Shown here: positions 1 to 7,311 of the stretch, piece after piece | Layout of the letters: each line of letters opens with the position of its first letter | Position numbering within the stretch: position 1 is the first letter of the stretch | Source: Actinomycetota bacterium | GTDB lineage: Bacteria > Actinomycetota > Thermoleophilia > Gaiellales > Gaiellaceae | Direction of reading: 5' to 3' | NCBI GenBank assembly: GCA_003139545.1 | Contig: PLJC01000004.1 | Location: 104,001-168,000, forward strand | Length of the DNA: 64,000 nucleotides | The notes under the pieces: generated by a model | Seen by the model: only the letters and a program-made list of their open reading frames with translations | Database searches by the model: none | What the model was told of the DNA's origin: nothing | Translations under genes and position numbers: made by a program

Positions 1-2
1 AG

Positions 3-533
3 GGCGACACCGATATCGGCCCCGTCATCAACAAGGCGGCGCTGGACAAGATCCACTCGTACTCCAAGATCGGCAGCGACGAAGGCGCGCGCCTCCTGAC
101 CGGCGGCGAAGTCGCGACCGAGGGCGATCTCGCGCGCGGCTTCTTCTACCGGCCGACGATCTTCGCGGACGTCGACCCGCAGATGCGCGTCGCGCAGGAG
201 GAGATCTTCGGCCCGGTCACCGCGCTCATCAAGGTGCGCGACGCCGACGAGGCCATCCGCGTCTCGAACGGGATCAAGTACGGGCTCTCGTCCTCGATCT
301 TCACGCGAGACGTCAACACCGCGTTCCGCGCGATGCGCGACCTCGAGGCCGGGATCACGTACGTGAACGCCGGCACGACGGGCGCCGAGGTGCACCTGCC
401 GTTCGGCGGCACGAAGGACACGGGCAACGGCCACCGCGAGGCCGGCCAGGCGGCGCTCGACGTCTTCACCGAGTGGAAGTCGATCTACGTCGACTACTCG
501 GGGAAGCTCCAGCGCGCGCAGATCGACGACTGA
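3..533 (+). CDS. Aldehyde dehydrogenase, C-terminal part (gene starts before the window)
   Basis: The frame is open from the first bases and reads [17 protein letters not shown] onward, so the gene begins upstream and only about the last 176 residues are seen. The segment EEIFGPV near residue 68 of the fragment and the late LPFGG-T-GNG-REAG block are hallmarks of the NAD(P)-dependent aldehyde dehydrogenase superfamily, C-terminal half. The catalytic Cys lies outside the window, so substrate cannot be judged. The [21 protein letters not shown] ending recalls ALDH7/aminoadipate-semialdehyde-type enzymes, which is only a resemblance. The stop is 9 bases before the RNase H start, so the two are probably co-transcribed. 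Confidence 0.9.
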   Translation, partial: GDTDIGPVINKAALDKIHSYSKIGSDEGARLLTGGEVATEGDLARGFFYRPTIFADVDPQMRVAQEEIFGPVTALIKVRDADEAIRVSNGIKYGLSSSIFTRDVNTAFRAMRDLEAGITYVNAGTTGAEVHLPFGGTKDTGNGHREAGQAALDVFTEWKSIYVDYSGKLQRAQIDD

Positions 534-542
534 GCCCGTGTC

Positions 543-956
543 GTGAAGGCGAAGCTCTTCACCGACGGCGGCTCGCGCGGCAATCCCGGGCCGGCCGCGT
601 ACGGCTACGTGCTCGAGGCGGAGGACGGGACCGTACTCGCGGCGCGCGGGGAGCGGATCGGCGTGGCGACGAACAACGTCGCCGAGTACCGCGCCTTGAT
701 CGCCGGGCTGGAGAAGGCGGTCGAGCTGGCGGTGCCCGAGGTCGAGGTCGTCTCCGACTCGGAGCTGCTCGTGAAGCAGATGACCGGCGAGTACCGGGTG
801 AAGAACGCCGCGCTGCAGGATCTCTCGATCCAGGCGTCGCGCCTCGCGCGCGAGATCGGGAAGGTCTCGTACACGGCGGTCCGGCGGGAGCACAACGAGC
901 TCGCCGACCGGCTGGTGAACGAGGCCCTCGACGGCGCAAGTGAAGCGGGGCACTGA
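543..956 (+). CDS. Single-domain ribonuclease HI family protein
   Basis: A 137-residue protein with a GTG start, close behind the aldehyde dehydrogenase. It shows the RNase HI fold signature: TDGGSRGNPGPAAYGYVLE at the N-terminus (first catalytic Asp, residue 8), NNVAEYRAL (catalytic Glu near residue 48), SDSELLVKQM (Asp near residue 77) and a late HNELADRLVN (His/Asp near residue 121). It should hydrolyse RNA in RNA-DNA hybrids. The sequence resembles the archaeal/actinobacterial-type RNase HI, which is also found fused to a phosphatase domain in mycobacteria. Here it is free-standing, without an N-terminal hybrid-binding or C-terminal phosphatase domain. Confidence 0.9.
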   Translation: MKAKLFTDGGSRGNPGPAAYGYVLEAEDGTVLAARGERIGVATNNVAEYRALIAGLEKAVELAVPEVEVVSDSELLVKQMTGEYRVKNAALQDLSIQASRLAREIGKVSYTAVRREHNELADRLVNEALDGASEAGH

Positions 957-971
957 ACCACCAGAGCGGTG

Positions 972-1115
972 ATGAGTCAAGCGCCGGCGATGGTCGACGA
1001 TAGGCGTATGGCGCATCTCGTGACCCTCCTCTCGGCCACGCTGCTCTTCTATGTCTCCGTCACGCGCGGCGCGCTCGCGTTCGCGTGGGCGCTCGGCCGC
1101 ATCGTCCGCCCGTAG
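972..1115 (+). CDS. Possible 47-residue single-span membrane peptide
   Basis: A short ATG-started frame reads MSQAPAMVDDRRMAHLVTLL, then a hydrophobic stretch (about residues 16-40), and ends GRIVRP. A later ATG at 1008 would give a 35-residue peptide made mostly of the hydrophobic span. No clear ribosome binding site and no recognised family. It fills the space between RNase HI and tRNA-Gly. Coding is possible but unproven. Confidence 0.3.
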   Translation: MSQAPAMVDDRRMAHLVTLLSATLLFYVSVTRGALAFAWALGRIVRP

Positions 1116-1157
1116 GCTCAGGCGCGCCCAGAGCCGGGGCTATACTTCCGGCCTCGC

Positions 1158-1231
1158 GCGGATGTAGCTCAGTTGGCTAGAGCGTCTGCTTGCCATGCAG
1201 AAGGTCGTGGGTTCGAGTCCCATCATCCGCT
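1158..1231 (+). tRNA. tRNA-Gly (anticodon GCC)
   Basis: Acceptor GCGGATG (1158-1164) pairs with CATCCGC (1224-1230), with discriminator T at 1231. The anticodon stem TCTGC/GCAGA encloses loop TTGCCAT, giving anticodon GCC. The T-arm contains GGTTCGAGTCC. CCA is not encoded. A TATACT -10-like hexamer lies at 1141-1146. Its last 42 bases are duplicated exactly at 3133-3174. Confidence 0.97.
1190..1231 (+). repeat. 42-bp direct repeat, copy 1 (tRNA-Gly 3' half; attL-like)
   Basis: From the anticodon loop to the discriminator base of tRNA-Gly. It is identical to 3133-3174, 1943 bases away. Length, identity and position at a tRNA 3' end are those of a tyrosine-recombinase attachment site duplication. 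Confidence 0.85.
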
Positions 1232-1235
1232 CTAG

Positions 1236-1259
1236 AAAAGCCCCGGAAACGGGGCTTTT
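1236..1259 (+). terminator. Intrinsic terminator after tRNA-Gly
   Basis: AAAAGCCCCG, a GAAA loop, then CGGGGCTTTT. This is a perfect 10-bp stem with a GNRA-like loop ending in a T run, four bases after the tRNA. Confidence 0.9.
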
Positions 1260-1460
1260 GATTGCGTGGACATCCAGTCCGGCGTCGCTTTGGAAGCGCG
1301 TGTGCAAGCGTTAGTGGCGCCGATACTCGCCTGAGCTGGCTTGTTCGTCCAGGGCTCGCATCGGGCGCTCCTCAAGCTCCGCCGCGATGATGTGCCGCGC
1401 CACTCGCCCGGCTCGGAGAGTCCGCACGCATCCCTTTGTATCTGAGGGCTCGACGCGGCT

Positions 1461-1892
1461 TTAGCGAATGGGAACGCCGGTGGATCGTGTGCATATTCGG
1501 ATGCACGTAAACACGATCCGATAGCGACTGATAACGATCCGGTGCGCACGCAGGTACGTCAACGCCTGCTTCCTGAGCTCCACGTATTGGCCGCGAACAT
1601 GTTGGATCCCCTCGTGCAAGTCCGCGTCGCCGAGCCCTATGTCGATGTGCAGAGTGAAGTGTGAATGGATCGGCCCGTTCGGACAGCGCCCCGCCCCTCC
1701 GACGGCAGTGATGTTCCAGCCCAGGCCACCGTAGGGAGTTACCGCAGTGATGGGGTCCGCGTACGTTGGTGGGCAGGTCCCGTTGTCGCGCACTGGCCCG
1801 GCCGATGCCGAAGCCGCCCAAGTTGCCAGGCAGACCATCACGATCAGACAGGTGCGAATCACACGTGGACTGTAATCCGCTCGCCTCTCCAA
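1461..1892 (-). CDS. Hypothetical secreted protein within the tRNA-flanked cassette
   Basis: A 143-residue protein with no recognised family. After a basic N-terminus, a hydrophobic stretch CLIVMVCLATWAASASA (about residues 15-31) looks like a signal peptide with cleavage after ASA. The mature part has paired cysteines and a His-rich GPIHSHFTLHIDIGLGDADLH segment near the middle. A basic, Ile/Arg-rich tail follows. Local GC looks lower than in the flanking operons, consistent with acquired DNA. It is transcribed in the same direction as the next gene inward, 38 bases downstream of that gene's stop. An alternative frame on the same strand is judged a shadow because it lacks a signal peptide. 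Confidence 0.55.
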   Translation of the reverse strand: MERRADYSPRVIRTCLIVMVCLATWAASASAGPVRDNGTCPPTYADPITAVTPYGGLGWNITAVGGAGRCPNGPIHSHFTLHIDIGLGDADLHEGIQHVRGQYVELRKQALTYLRAHRIVISRYRIVFTCIRICTRSTGVPIR

Positions 1893-1930
1893 GGGGAGCC
1901 GCGACGCCGGCCCGGATTGGTCCAGCCGAG

Positions 1931-2770
1931 CTAGCCCCTCACCGTTAGCTTCGCCGCGACCGACCTGACCGCCTGGTAGGCCGCGCTCGACGCGCCGATG
2001 AATAGCCGCGGCGCGTGACCCTTATACCCGACCGGTAACCGGTAACGGAAGACGACGCGACCGTTGGCCGGATGGCCGCTCGCCAGCGGATGCGCCGAGG
2101 CGGCAGCGCCCGGTGCGTTCTGCCAGACGCCACTAAGGCTCACCGTCAAGTTGGTGTCCGAGATCGCTGTGCCTTCTTTGTCGCGCACAGAGACGATCAG
2201 CGTGTTCGTCCGCTTGGTGGAAGCGGTCACAGCGTGGGGCGCGAAGAGAAACGCGTCCTGGTAAATGGTGAGAGTGAAGTTGAACGGACCGTCCTGGCCG
2301 TCGTTGTCCACTGGCCCGATCGCCACCGGATAGGTACCGGTCAGCGTCGCCTTGTACAACACGCCGTTGCTTAGGTCGTCACTTACGAGCGGCGGGATGA
2401 ATTCCTGTTTGCTTTTCGCGTTGAGCATCTTCAGTGCGGTCGTCCCAGGTGGCATGACGACGGCGACGAACGCCGAGGTATCCTCGCCCTTGATCAGCAC
2501 TTCCTGGCCGTTTGTTAGCTGGATGTTCCACCACTCCGAGCTCGTGATCCAGTCGCAGCAGTTGGCGTTCACCACGCCGCCAACGGGGTCGCTGCTCGTA
2601 TCGCCCGAGTAGCGGGTGCCGGGGTTGGCGAGCGGGCCGGATTCGGGCGCGGTGCCGCCCGCCGCCAGCCGCGCGCCAGAAGACGTCCCGGCGGTGGCGC
2701 CCAGTGCGAGCGTGAGCACGGCTAGGCCGAGTCCGGCAAGAAGAAAAAGCAAGCGGGAGCGAGTGCGCAT
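1931..2770 (-). CDS. Hypothetical secreted protein, 279 residues
   Basis: ATG start with a GAAAGGACC ribosome binding site just upstream. A clear signal peptide (RTRSRLLFLLAGLGLAVLTL, about residues 2-28) is followed by a Gly/Ser-rich linker and a probable beta-rich region. The middle contains two adjacent cysteines (NANCCDW) and a stretch (GTYPVAIGPVDNDGQDGPFN) resembling pre-peptidase-type beta-sandwich domains. The C-terminal half has a VSVRDKEGT-like Ig-type strand pattern. No enzyme motif is seen, so function is unknown. It is the larger of two genes between the tRNA-Gly-derived direct repeats and is probably co-transcribed with the gene at 1461-1892. Confidence 0.75.
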   Translation of the reverse strand: MRTRSRLLFLLAGLGLAVLTLALGATAGTSSGARLAAGGTAPESGPLANPGTRYSGDTSSDPVGGVVNANCCDWITSSEWWNIQLTNGQEVLIKGEDTSAFVAVVMPPGTTALKMLNAKSKQEFIPPLVSDDLSNGVLYKATLTGTYPVAIGPVDNDGQDGPFNFTLTIYQDAFLFAPHAVTASTKRTNTLIVSVRDKEGTAISDTNLTVSLSGVWQNAPGAAASAHPLASGHPANGRVVFRYRLPVGYKGHAPRLFIGASSAAYQAVRSVAAKLTVRG

Positions 2771-3132
2771 GATCCGGTGGTCCTTTCGGGGATCGACGAA
2801 GGCGTCCTACATCTCGGTTTCTAGCACCGAGTGTCCAGCGGCAACAGAGCGCGCCTACGCTGGGCATCGTCGCGTCGGTCGCAGCGGCGGGCAATTCGCC
2901 ACCGCGCGCGTGAGGGCGGCGATAGGCGCAATTGGACTCGAACATGCCTGCAAATCGGTTGATGTTCGCACTGGGCGAGCACAGAGTGGCGTCCGACTGC
3001 AAGCGTCCTGCAAGCGATGAGCTGCGCGACTTGGTTCCCGCGTGCAACGTCATGCACCACGTATCTGGTCTGAAGACAGGGTCCATGCGCTAGCGAGGCA
3101 GGAGTTTGCAGGAGGTCGCAGGTTCTGACGGG
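2771..3132. other. Gene-free stretch inside the cassette
   Basis: About 360 bases between the start of the secreted-protein gene and the second tRNA-derived repeat. The frames here lack signal peptides, ribosome binding sites or recognisable motifs. It probably holds the promoter of the leftward gene pair. No integrase or excisionase remnant could be recognised. Confidence 0.5.
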
Positions 3133-3174
3133 TTGCCATGCAGAAGGTCGTGGGTTCGAGTCCCATCATCCGCT
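3133..3174 (+). repeat. 42-bp direct repeat, copy 2 (tRNA-Gly fragment; attR-like)
   Basis: Exact copy of 1190-1231, but without the tRNA acceptor 5' strand or D-arm, so it cannot be a tRNA gene. It marks the right edge of the 1.9-kb cassette. Flanking bases differ immediately on both sides. Confidence 0.85.
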
Positions 3175-3199
3175 TCTCTCGTCTGTCAATCTTCCGGGT

Positions 3200-4210
3200 G
3201 TGCGGGCAGGCTTCTTGGCGGCGCTCCTTCTGGCAGTGGCGCTCACGGTTCCCGGCGCGTCGGTAGCCGCGACGCCGAGCGTCCCGTTCTTCAACGTCGG
3301 CGGCAACGAACACCTCCTCGGGGGGAGCGGCGACCTCTACTTCGATGCGTACAACCTCGACTTCGCCCCGAGCGCGGAACGGATGACGATCTCCATTCCG
3401 CACGCGTTCCAGGCCGTTCTGACGGACACGCCCGGCACTGACCTCGGACGGGCGTACATGGGAACGGTCACGACGGCTCAGGGGACTCAGACCTCCTACA
3501 ACGGGCAGCTCGTCGTGCTCGACGCCTCCGCGTACTCCAATGATCCGAGCGGCCAGGCCTGCGATCCGAACGTCCACACGGCGGTCTGGGAGATCGAGGT
3601 CAAGTCCGACGCCGGGGTATCGCTCGACGTTCCCGTCGCCGTCGACTGGATGGGCAGCAACTACCAGCTCACGATGTGCTTCGACAGCGTGCACGCGCAG
3701 GGGATCGAGGTTTCGGAGGTCGACTTCCACATGGCGAACGTCTTCCAGAACCCACTCACGGCCGGCAACTATCTGTTCGACGCGGTCGTGACGCCGTTCG
3801 CGGCGGACGGGACGCCCAACACCGCCACCGCGTATGAGTTTCAGGGCTATGAGGACCTGCCGCAGGTCCTGACGGCGCATCCGACCTATGACCCGGCGAC
3901 GAAGACCTTTGTCGTTTCGGGAGTTTCGAGGATCAACGGGAAACCCCGCGTCGGCGTCAACGTGCACATCTGGGTGGGGCGGACGTCGATCACCGCGACG
4001 ATGAAGGACATCGGCGTGGCTGTCACCGGCTCCAACGGGTCCTACAGCTTCAAGAAGAAGCTCACCGCCGCGCCGAAATGGATGCTCGGCGAGGTCGATC
4101 ACTACTACCGCATCATCTGCACCGGGAAGAGCCAGCCGGGAGGCTGCGTCTCGTGGACGACGGACGGCCGGGACACGTACGTCACGCTGGTGACCCGGGC
4201 CCACAAGTAA
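3200..4210 (+). CDS. Hypothetical secreted protein with C-terminal beta-sandwich domain
   Basis: GTG start 25 bases beyond the right tRNA-derived repeat. Residues 2-23 (MRAGFLAALLLAVALTVPGA) form a signal peptide. The 336-residue product has an acidic, beta-rich body with Cys pairs. Near residues 230-300 a segment (VVSGVSRINGKPRVGVNVHI) is followed by TGSNGSYSFKK, the usual pattern of a carboxypeptidase-regulatory-like or Ig-type domain. No catalytic motif is recognised. Its position against the repeat means either it was the gene next to tRNA-Gly before insertion, or the element border lies further right. Confidence 0.8.
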   Translation: MRAGFLAALLLAVALTVPGASVAATPSVPFFNVGGNEHLLGGSGDLYFDAYNLDFAPSAERMTISIPHAFQAVLTDTPGTDLGRAYMGTVTTAQGTQTSYNGQLVVLDASAYSNDPSGQACDPNVHTAVWEIEVKSDAGVSLDVPVAVDWMGSNYQLTMCFDSVHAQGIEVSEVDFHMANVFQNPLTAGNYLFDAVVTPFAADGTPNTATAYEFQGYEDLPQVLTAHPTYDPATKTFVVSGVSRINGKPRVGVNVHIWVGRTSITATMKDIGVAVTGSNGSYSFKKKLTAAPKWMLGEVDHYYRIICTGKSQPGGCVSWTTDGRDTYVTLVTRAHK

Positions 4211-4306
4211 GAAACCGAGCGAATCGCAGTCCGCCCCTTGGAGTTGACCGGACGCAGTCGTAGACTCGCGCCCGTCACGATCCATACTCGGGCAAGGGAG
4301 GCGTGA

Positions 4307-5824
4307 ATGGCACCGGACCTGCACGGAGAGATCGCGCACGACGTCGATGACCTGAAGGCCGACATCGCATTCGAGCGCGGCGAGCTCGGCGCGGCGATCA
4401 CGCACGACTATTCCACCGCCGAGACCGGGATCGTCCCTCTCTCGCACCGGCGGCCGATGTGGCACTTCCTCGGACTGTGGACGACGTTCGTCGCCGGGTT
4501 CTCGTACATGTTCCTCGGCTTCGAGATCCACGATGGCGGCCACAGCCTCGCGTCGACCGTCGCGATCACCCTGATCGGCTACGGCATGTACGTCGCCTAC
4601 GCGATGTTCGGCTCGTACCTGGGCTCCCGGACGGGACAGACGCACGCACTGCTCACACGGTCGGTGTTCGGCGTCTTCGGCTCGTGGATCGTGTCCGCGT
4701 TCATCCTCATCGCACCGCTCGGCTGGGTTGGCTACCAGGCCAACCTGCTTGTCACCCTGTGGAACGGCTTCTACGGCTGGAGCGCGATCTTCACGCTGAC
4801 GCTGCTGGTGGCGGGGCTGATGATCTTCAACAACCTGCTCGGCTTCACCGGCATCAGCGTGTTCGCGCGCTATCTCGTCACGCCGCTCCTGATCGTCTGG
4901 TGCATCTACATGGTCGTGAAGGGCTTCGTCTCCGACGGCGGCCACTTCCATGGCACGCCGGCCGGCAGCGGGCTCCCGTTCTGGGTCGCCGTCGTCGCGG
5001 TGATCGGCTTCTCGATGTGGGGCAACGAGCCCGACTTCTGGCGCTACGGCAGGCCGCGCTTCGTCTGGCCGCTCCCGACGTACCTGTTCGCGGCCGCGTT
5101 CTTCACGCTCTTCACCATGGCCGGCTGGATGATGGACCAGCTCGCGAACGCCAAGGGCGACGACTCGCTCATCTTCCGGTACACGGTGCACTACTCGCTC
5201 TTCGGCGCGTTCTGGCTCGCGTGGATCATCGCGACGATCAGCCAGATCGCGATCAACGACGGCAACTACTACGAGTCGGTCAACGCAGGCCAGAACCTGC
5301 TGGGCAGCATCAAGCGCTGGCCCCGCGTGTTGACCTGCCTGCTGGTTGCGGGCGGCGGAGTGATCGCCGCCGATCTCGTGAACTTCCACTTCCTGAACGG
5401 CTGGTTCAAGGTGTCGAGCTTCCTTGCCGTCACCGTCCCGTCGGCGACCGTGATCATGGCCGTCGACCACTTCGTGCTCCCGCGGCTGTTCCGCATCTCG
5501 CGGCCGCTTGACCACGTGCCGCACTGGGACGAGGCCGGGAAGATCAACCTGCCGGCCGTCATCGCCCTGCTCGGTGCCGTCTTCTTCGGCGTGACCGGGA
5601 CCGCGAGCTGGCCGCACGGGTGGCTCGAGGCGACGGCGCCCAACTCGTGGGGGCCGGTGCCGCTGGAGACCTGGGTGATCGCGGGCGCTGCGTACATCGG
5701 CCTGGTCGCGCTCGTGCGCTCGGCCGCGAACGCGAAGCAGCTGCTCGGCTTCAGCAAGCCCGCGCTCGCATCGAACGCGCCGGGTGACGCGATCGTCGAC
5801 ATGGCGACCGCGGCGGGGGTGTAG
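4307..5824 (+). CDS. NCS1-family nucleobase permease (cytosine permease-like)
   Basis: A 505-residue membrane protein, ATG preceded by GGGAGG. After a soluble N-terminus, hydrophobic segments run from about residue 48 to 490, about twelve in all, with the NCS1 arrangement: a first helix after HRRPMWHFLGLW, GSYLGSRTGQTHALLTRSVFG in the middle of the bundle, and NAGQNLL late. It should import cytosine or a related nucleobase with a cation. Its stop overlaps the GTG of the amidohydrolase by one base. A cytosine deaminase follows, which supports cytosine as substrate. Allantoin or other purine derivatives remain possible for NCS1 proteins. Confidence 0.88.
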   Translation: MAPDLHGEIAHDVDDLKADIAFERGELGAAITHDYSTAETGIVPLSHRRPMWHFLGLWTTFVAGFSYMFLGFEIHDGGHSLASTVAITLIGYGMYVAYAMFGSYLGSRTGQTHALLTRSVFGVFGSWIVSAFILIAPLGWVGYQANLLVTLWNGFYGWSAIFTLTLLVAGLMIFNNLLGFTGISVFARYLVTPLLIVWCIYMVVKGFVSDGGHFHGTPAGSGLPFWVAVVAVIGFSMWGNEPDFWRYGRPRFVWPLPTYLFAAAFFTLFTMAGWMMDQLANAKGDDSLIFRYTVHYSLFGAFWLAWIIATISQIAINDGNYYESVNAGQNLLGSIKRWPRVLTCLLVAGGGVIAADLVNFHFLNGWFKVSSFLAVTVPSATVIMAVDHFVLPRLFRISRPLDHVPHWDEAGKINLPAVIALLGAVFFGVTGTASWPHGWLEATAPNSWGPVPLETWVIAGAAYIGLVALVRSAANAKQLLGFSKPALASNAPGDAIVDMATAAGV

Positions 5825-7311
5825 TGCCGGCGGAGCTCGTTCTCCGCAACGGATTGGTCGACGTCGGCGCGGGTCGCTTCTCCCGCGCCGACGTCGCCGT
5901 GTCCGGCGGCCGCATCGTGGGCGTGGGGGAGGGCCTCGAAGCCGAGGAGGTCGTCGACTGCACGCGCCTCGCCGTCGTGCCCGGCGCGGTCAACGCCCAC
6001 TGCCACTCGAACGAGAACTGGTTCCGCGGCATGTGGGACAACCTCCCGCTCGAGCCGTGGATGCTCTTCTCCTACCCGGTGCTCGCCGCGCCGGCGCAGT
6101 CGCCGGAGGAGGTGTACGTCCGCACACTCATCGGCGGCATCGAGATGCTCCGCTCCGGCGCGACCTGCGTCGTCGACTTCCTGTACGAGCTCCAGGGCTT
6201 CACCGAGGAGCTCCTCGACGCCGTTGTTCGCGCGTACCGCGACCTCGGGCTCCGAGCACTGATCGGGCTCGCGATCGCCGACCGCGCCTACCACGAGACG
6301 GTCGTCCTCGACGAGGCGCTCGTCGATCCGGCGCTCATCGCGCGCCTCGAACGGGACAAGCCGCCGGCGTGGCCCGAGTGGGAGTCGTTCGTGCGCCTCG
6401 CGGTCGAACGCTTCCACCGTCCCGACGAGGGCATCTCGATCTGCCCGGCCCCCTCCGGGCCGCAACGCTGCACGGACGAGCTCCTCATCGGCACCGCCGG
6501 CCTCGCCGACGAGCTCGACCTCGCGATCCACATCCATGTCCTCGAGACGCGCATGCAGGCGCTGTCGGGCCGGCGCATGTACGGCCGCACGCTCCCCGAG
6601 CACCTCGACGACATCGGCTTCCTCTCGCCGCGCGTCTCGTTCGAGCACGGCATCTGGATGACGCCGTCGGACGTGGAAATCGTCCGCGACCGTGGCGTCA
6701 CGATCGTCCACAACCCGGTCTCCAACCTGAAGCTCGGCTCGGGCGTCTGCCCGGTTCCGGAGCTCCTGCGCGCCGGGGTCAACGTCGCGCTCGGCACCGA
6801 CGGCATGTGCTCGAACGACGGCAACGACATGTACGCCACGGTGAAGCTGGCCGCGCTCCTGCACAAGGTCTGGAACGTCGACTACGAGGAGTGGCTCGGG
6901 GCGAGCGAGGCGTGGCACATGGCGACCGAGGGAGGAGCAGCTGCCGCGGGCGACCCGGACGGCCTCGGCCGGATCGAGCCCGGGCGGCGCGCAGACCTCG
7001 TCCTCCTCGACCTCGACTCGCTCGCGTTCACGCCGCTGAACGACGCGCTGCGCCAGCTCGCGCTCGGCTCGACGACCATGGCCGTCAGCTCGGTGCTCGT
7101 CGGCGGGAGGTTCTCGCTGCGCGAAGGCCGGCTCACCGGGGTCGACGAAGCGGCGGTGCTCGCTGAGGCCCGCGCGCGCGGCGCGGAAATCGTCGGCCGT
7201 CACGACGAGGCGTTCGACGTCGGGCGCCGCCTGCTCGCCTCCGTTCGTCAAGGCTGGCTCGCGGCGATGGGGACCGATGTCGGCGTCGAGCGGAAGCTCC
7301 CGACTCGATGA
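5824..7311 (+). CDS. Amidohydrolase-superfamily deaminase (AtzA/TrzN/guanine-deaminase type)
   Basis: A 495-residue metal-dependent hydrolase. Metal-site motifs appear in order: HCHSNENW near residue 60, HIHVLETR near 240, FEHGIWM near 278, NPVSNLKLGSG near 300 and LGTDGMCSNDGND near 325. This is the layout of the cytosine/triazine/guanine deaminase and SAH deaminase branch. The exact substrate cannot be read from sequence. In this operon an aminopyrimidine or aminopurine is likely, for example a methylated or oxidised base. GTG start overlaps the permease stop by one base. The stop overlaps the next start as ATGA, so the three genes form one translationally coupled operon. Confidence 0.85.
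   Translation: MPAELVLRNGLVDVGAGRFSRADVAVSGGRIVGVGEGLEAEEVVDCTRLAVVPGAVNAHCHSNENWFRGMWDNLPLEPWMLFSYPVLAAPAQSPEEVYVRTLIGGIEMLRSGATCVVDFLYELQGFTEELLDAVVRAYRDLGLRALIGLAIADRAYHETVVLDEALVDPALIARLERDKPPAWPEWESFVRLAVERFHRPDEGISICPAPSGPQRCTDELLIGTAGLADELDLAIHIHVLETRMQALSGRRMYGRTLPEHLDDIGFLSPRVSFEHGIWMTPSDVEIVRDRGVTIVHNPVSNLKLGSGVCPVPELLRAGVNVALGTDGMCSNDGNDMYATVKLAALLHKVWNVDYEEWLGASEAWHMATEGGAAAAGDPDGLGRIEPGRRADLVLLDLDSLAFTPLNDALRQLALGSTTMAVSSVLVGGRFSLREGRLTGVDEAAVLAEARARGAEIVGRHDEAFDVGRRLLASVRQGWLAAMGTDVGVERKLPTR

Noticed and set aside
1232..1549. 105-codon minus-strand frame beginning near the tRNA-Gly terminator
   Set aside because: It runs through the terminator hairpin, lacks a ribosome binding site and signal peptide, and overlaps a better candidate gene.
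2036..2052. ACCGGTAACCGGTAACGG short tandem pattern as an operator
   Set aside because: It lies inside the coding frame of the secreted protein and is explained by a short residue pattern there.
3133..3174. Second tRNA-Gly gene
   Set aside because: Only the anticodon-loop-to-3'-end half is present. No D-arm or 5' acceptor strand precedes it.
3050..5617. Long open frame on the minus strand opposite the secreted protein and permease genes, containing MMGLEPTTFCMA
   Set aside because: The MMGLEPTTFCMA stretch is the reverse translation of the tRNA-Gly fragment, and the rest is low-complexity Arg/Asp/Val-rich sequence typical of antisense frames in high-GC DNA.
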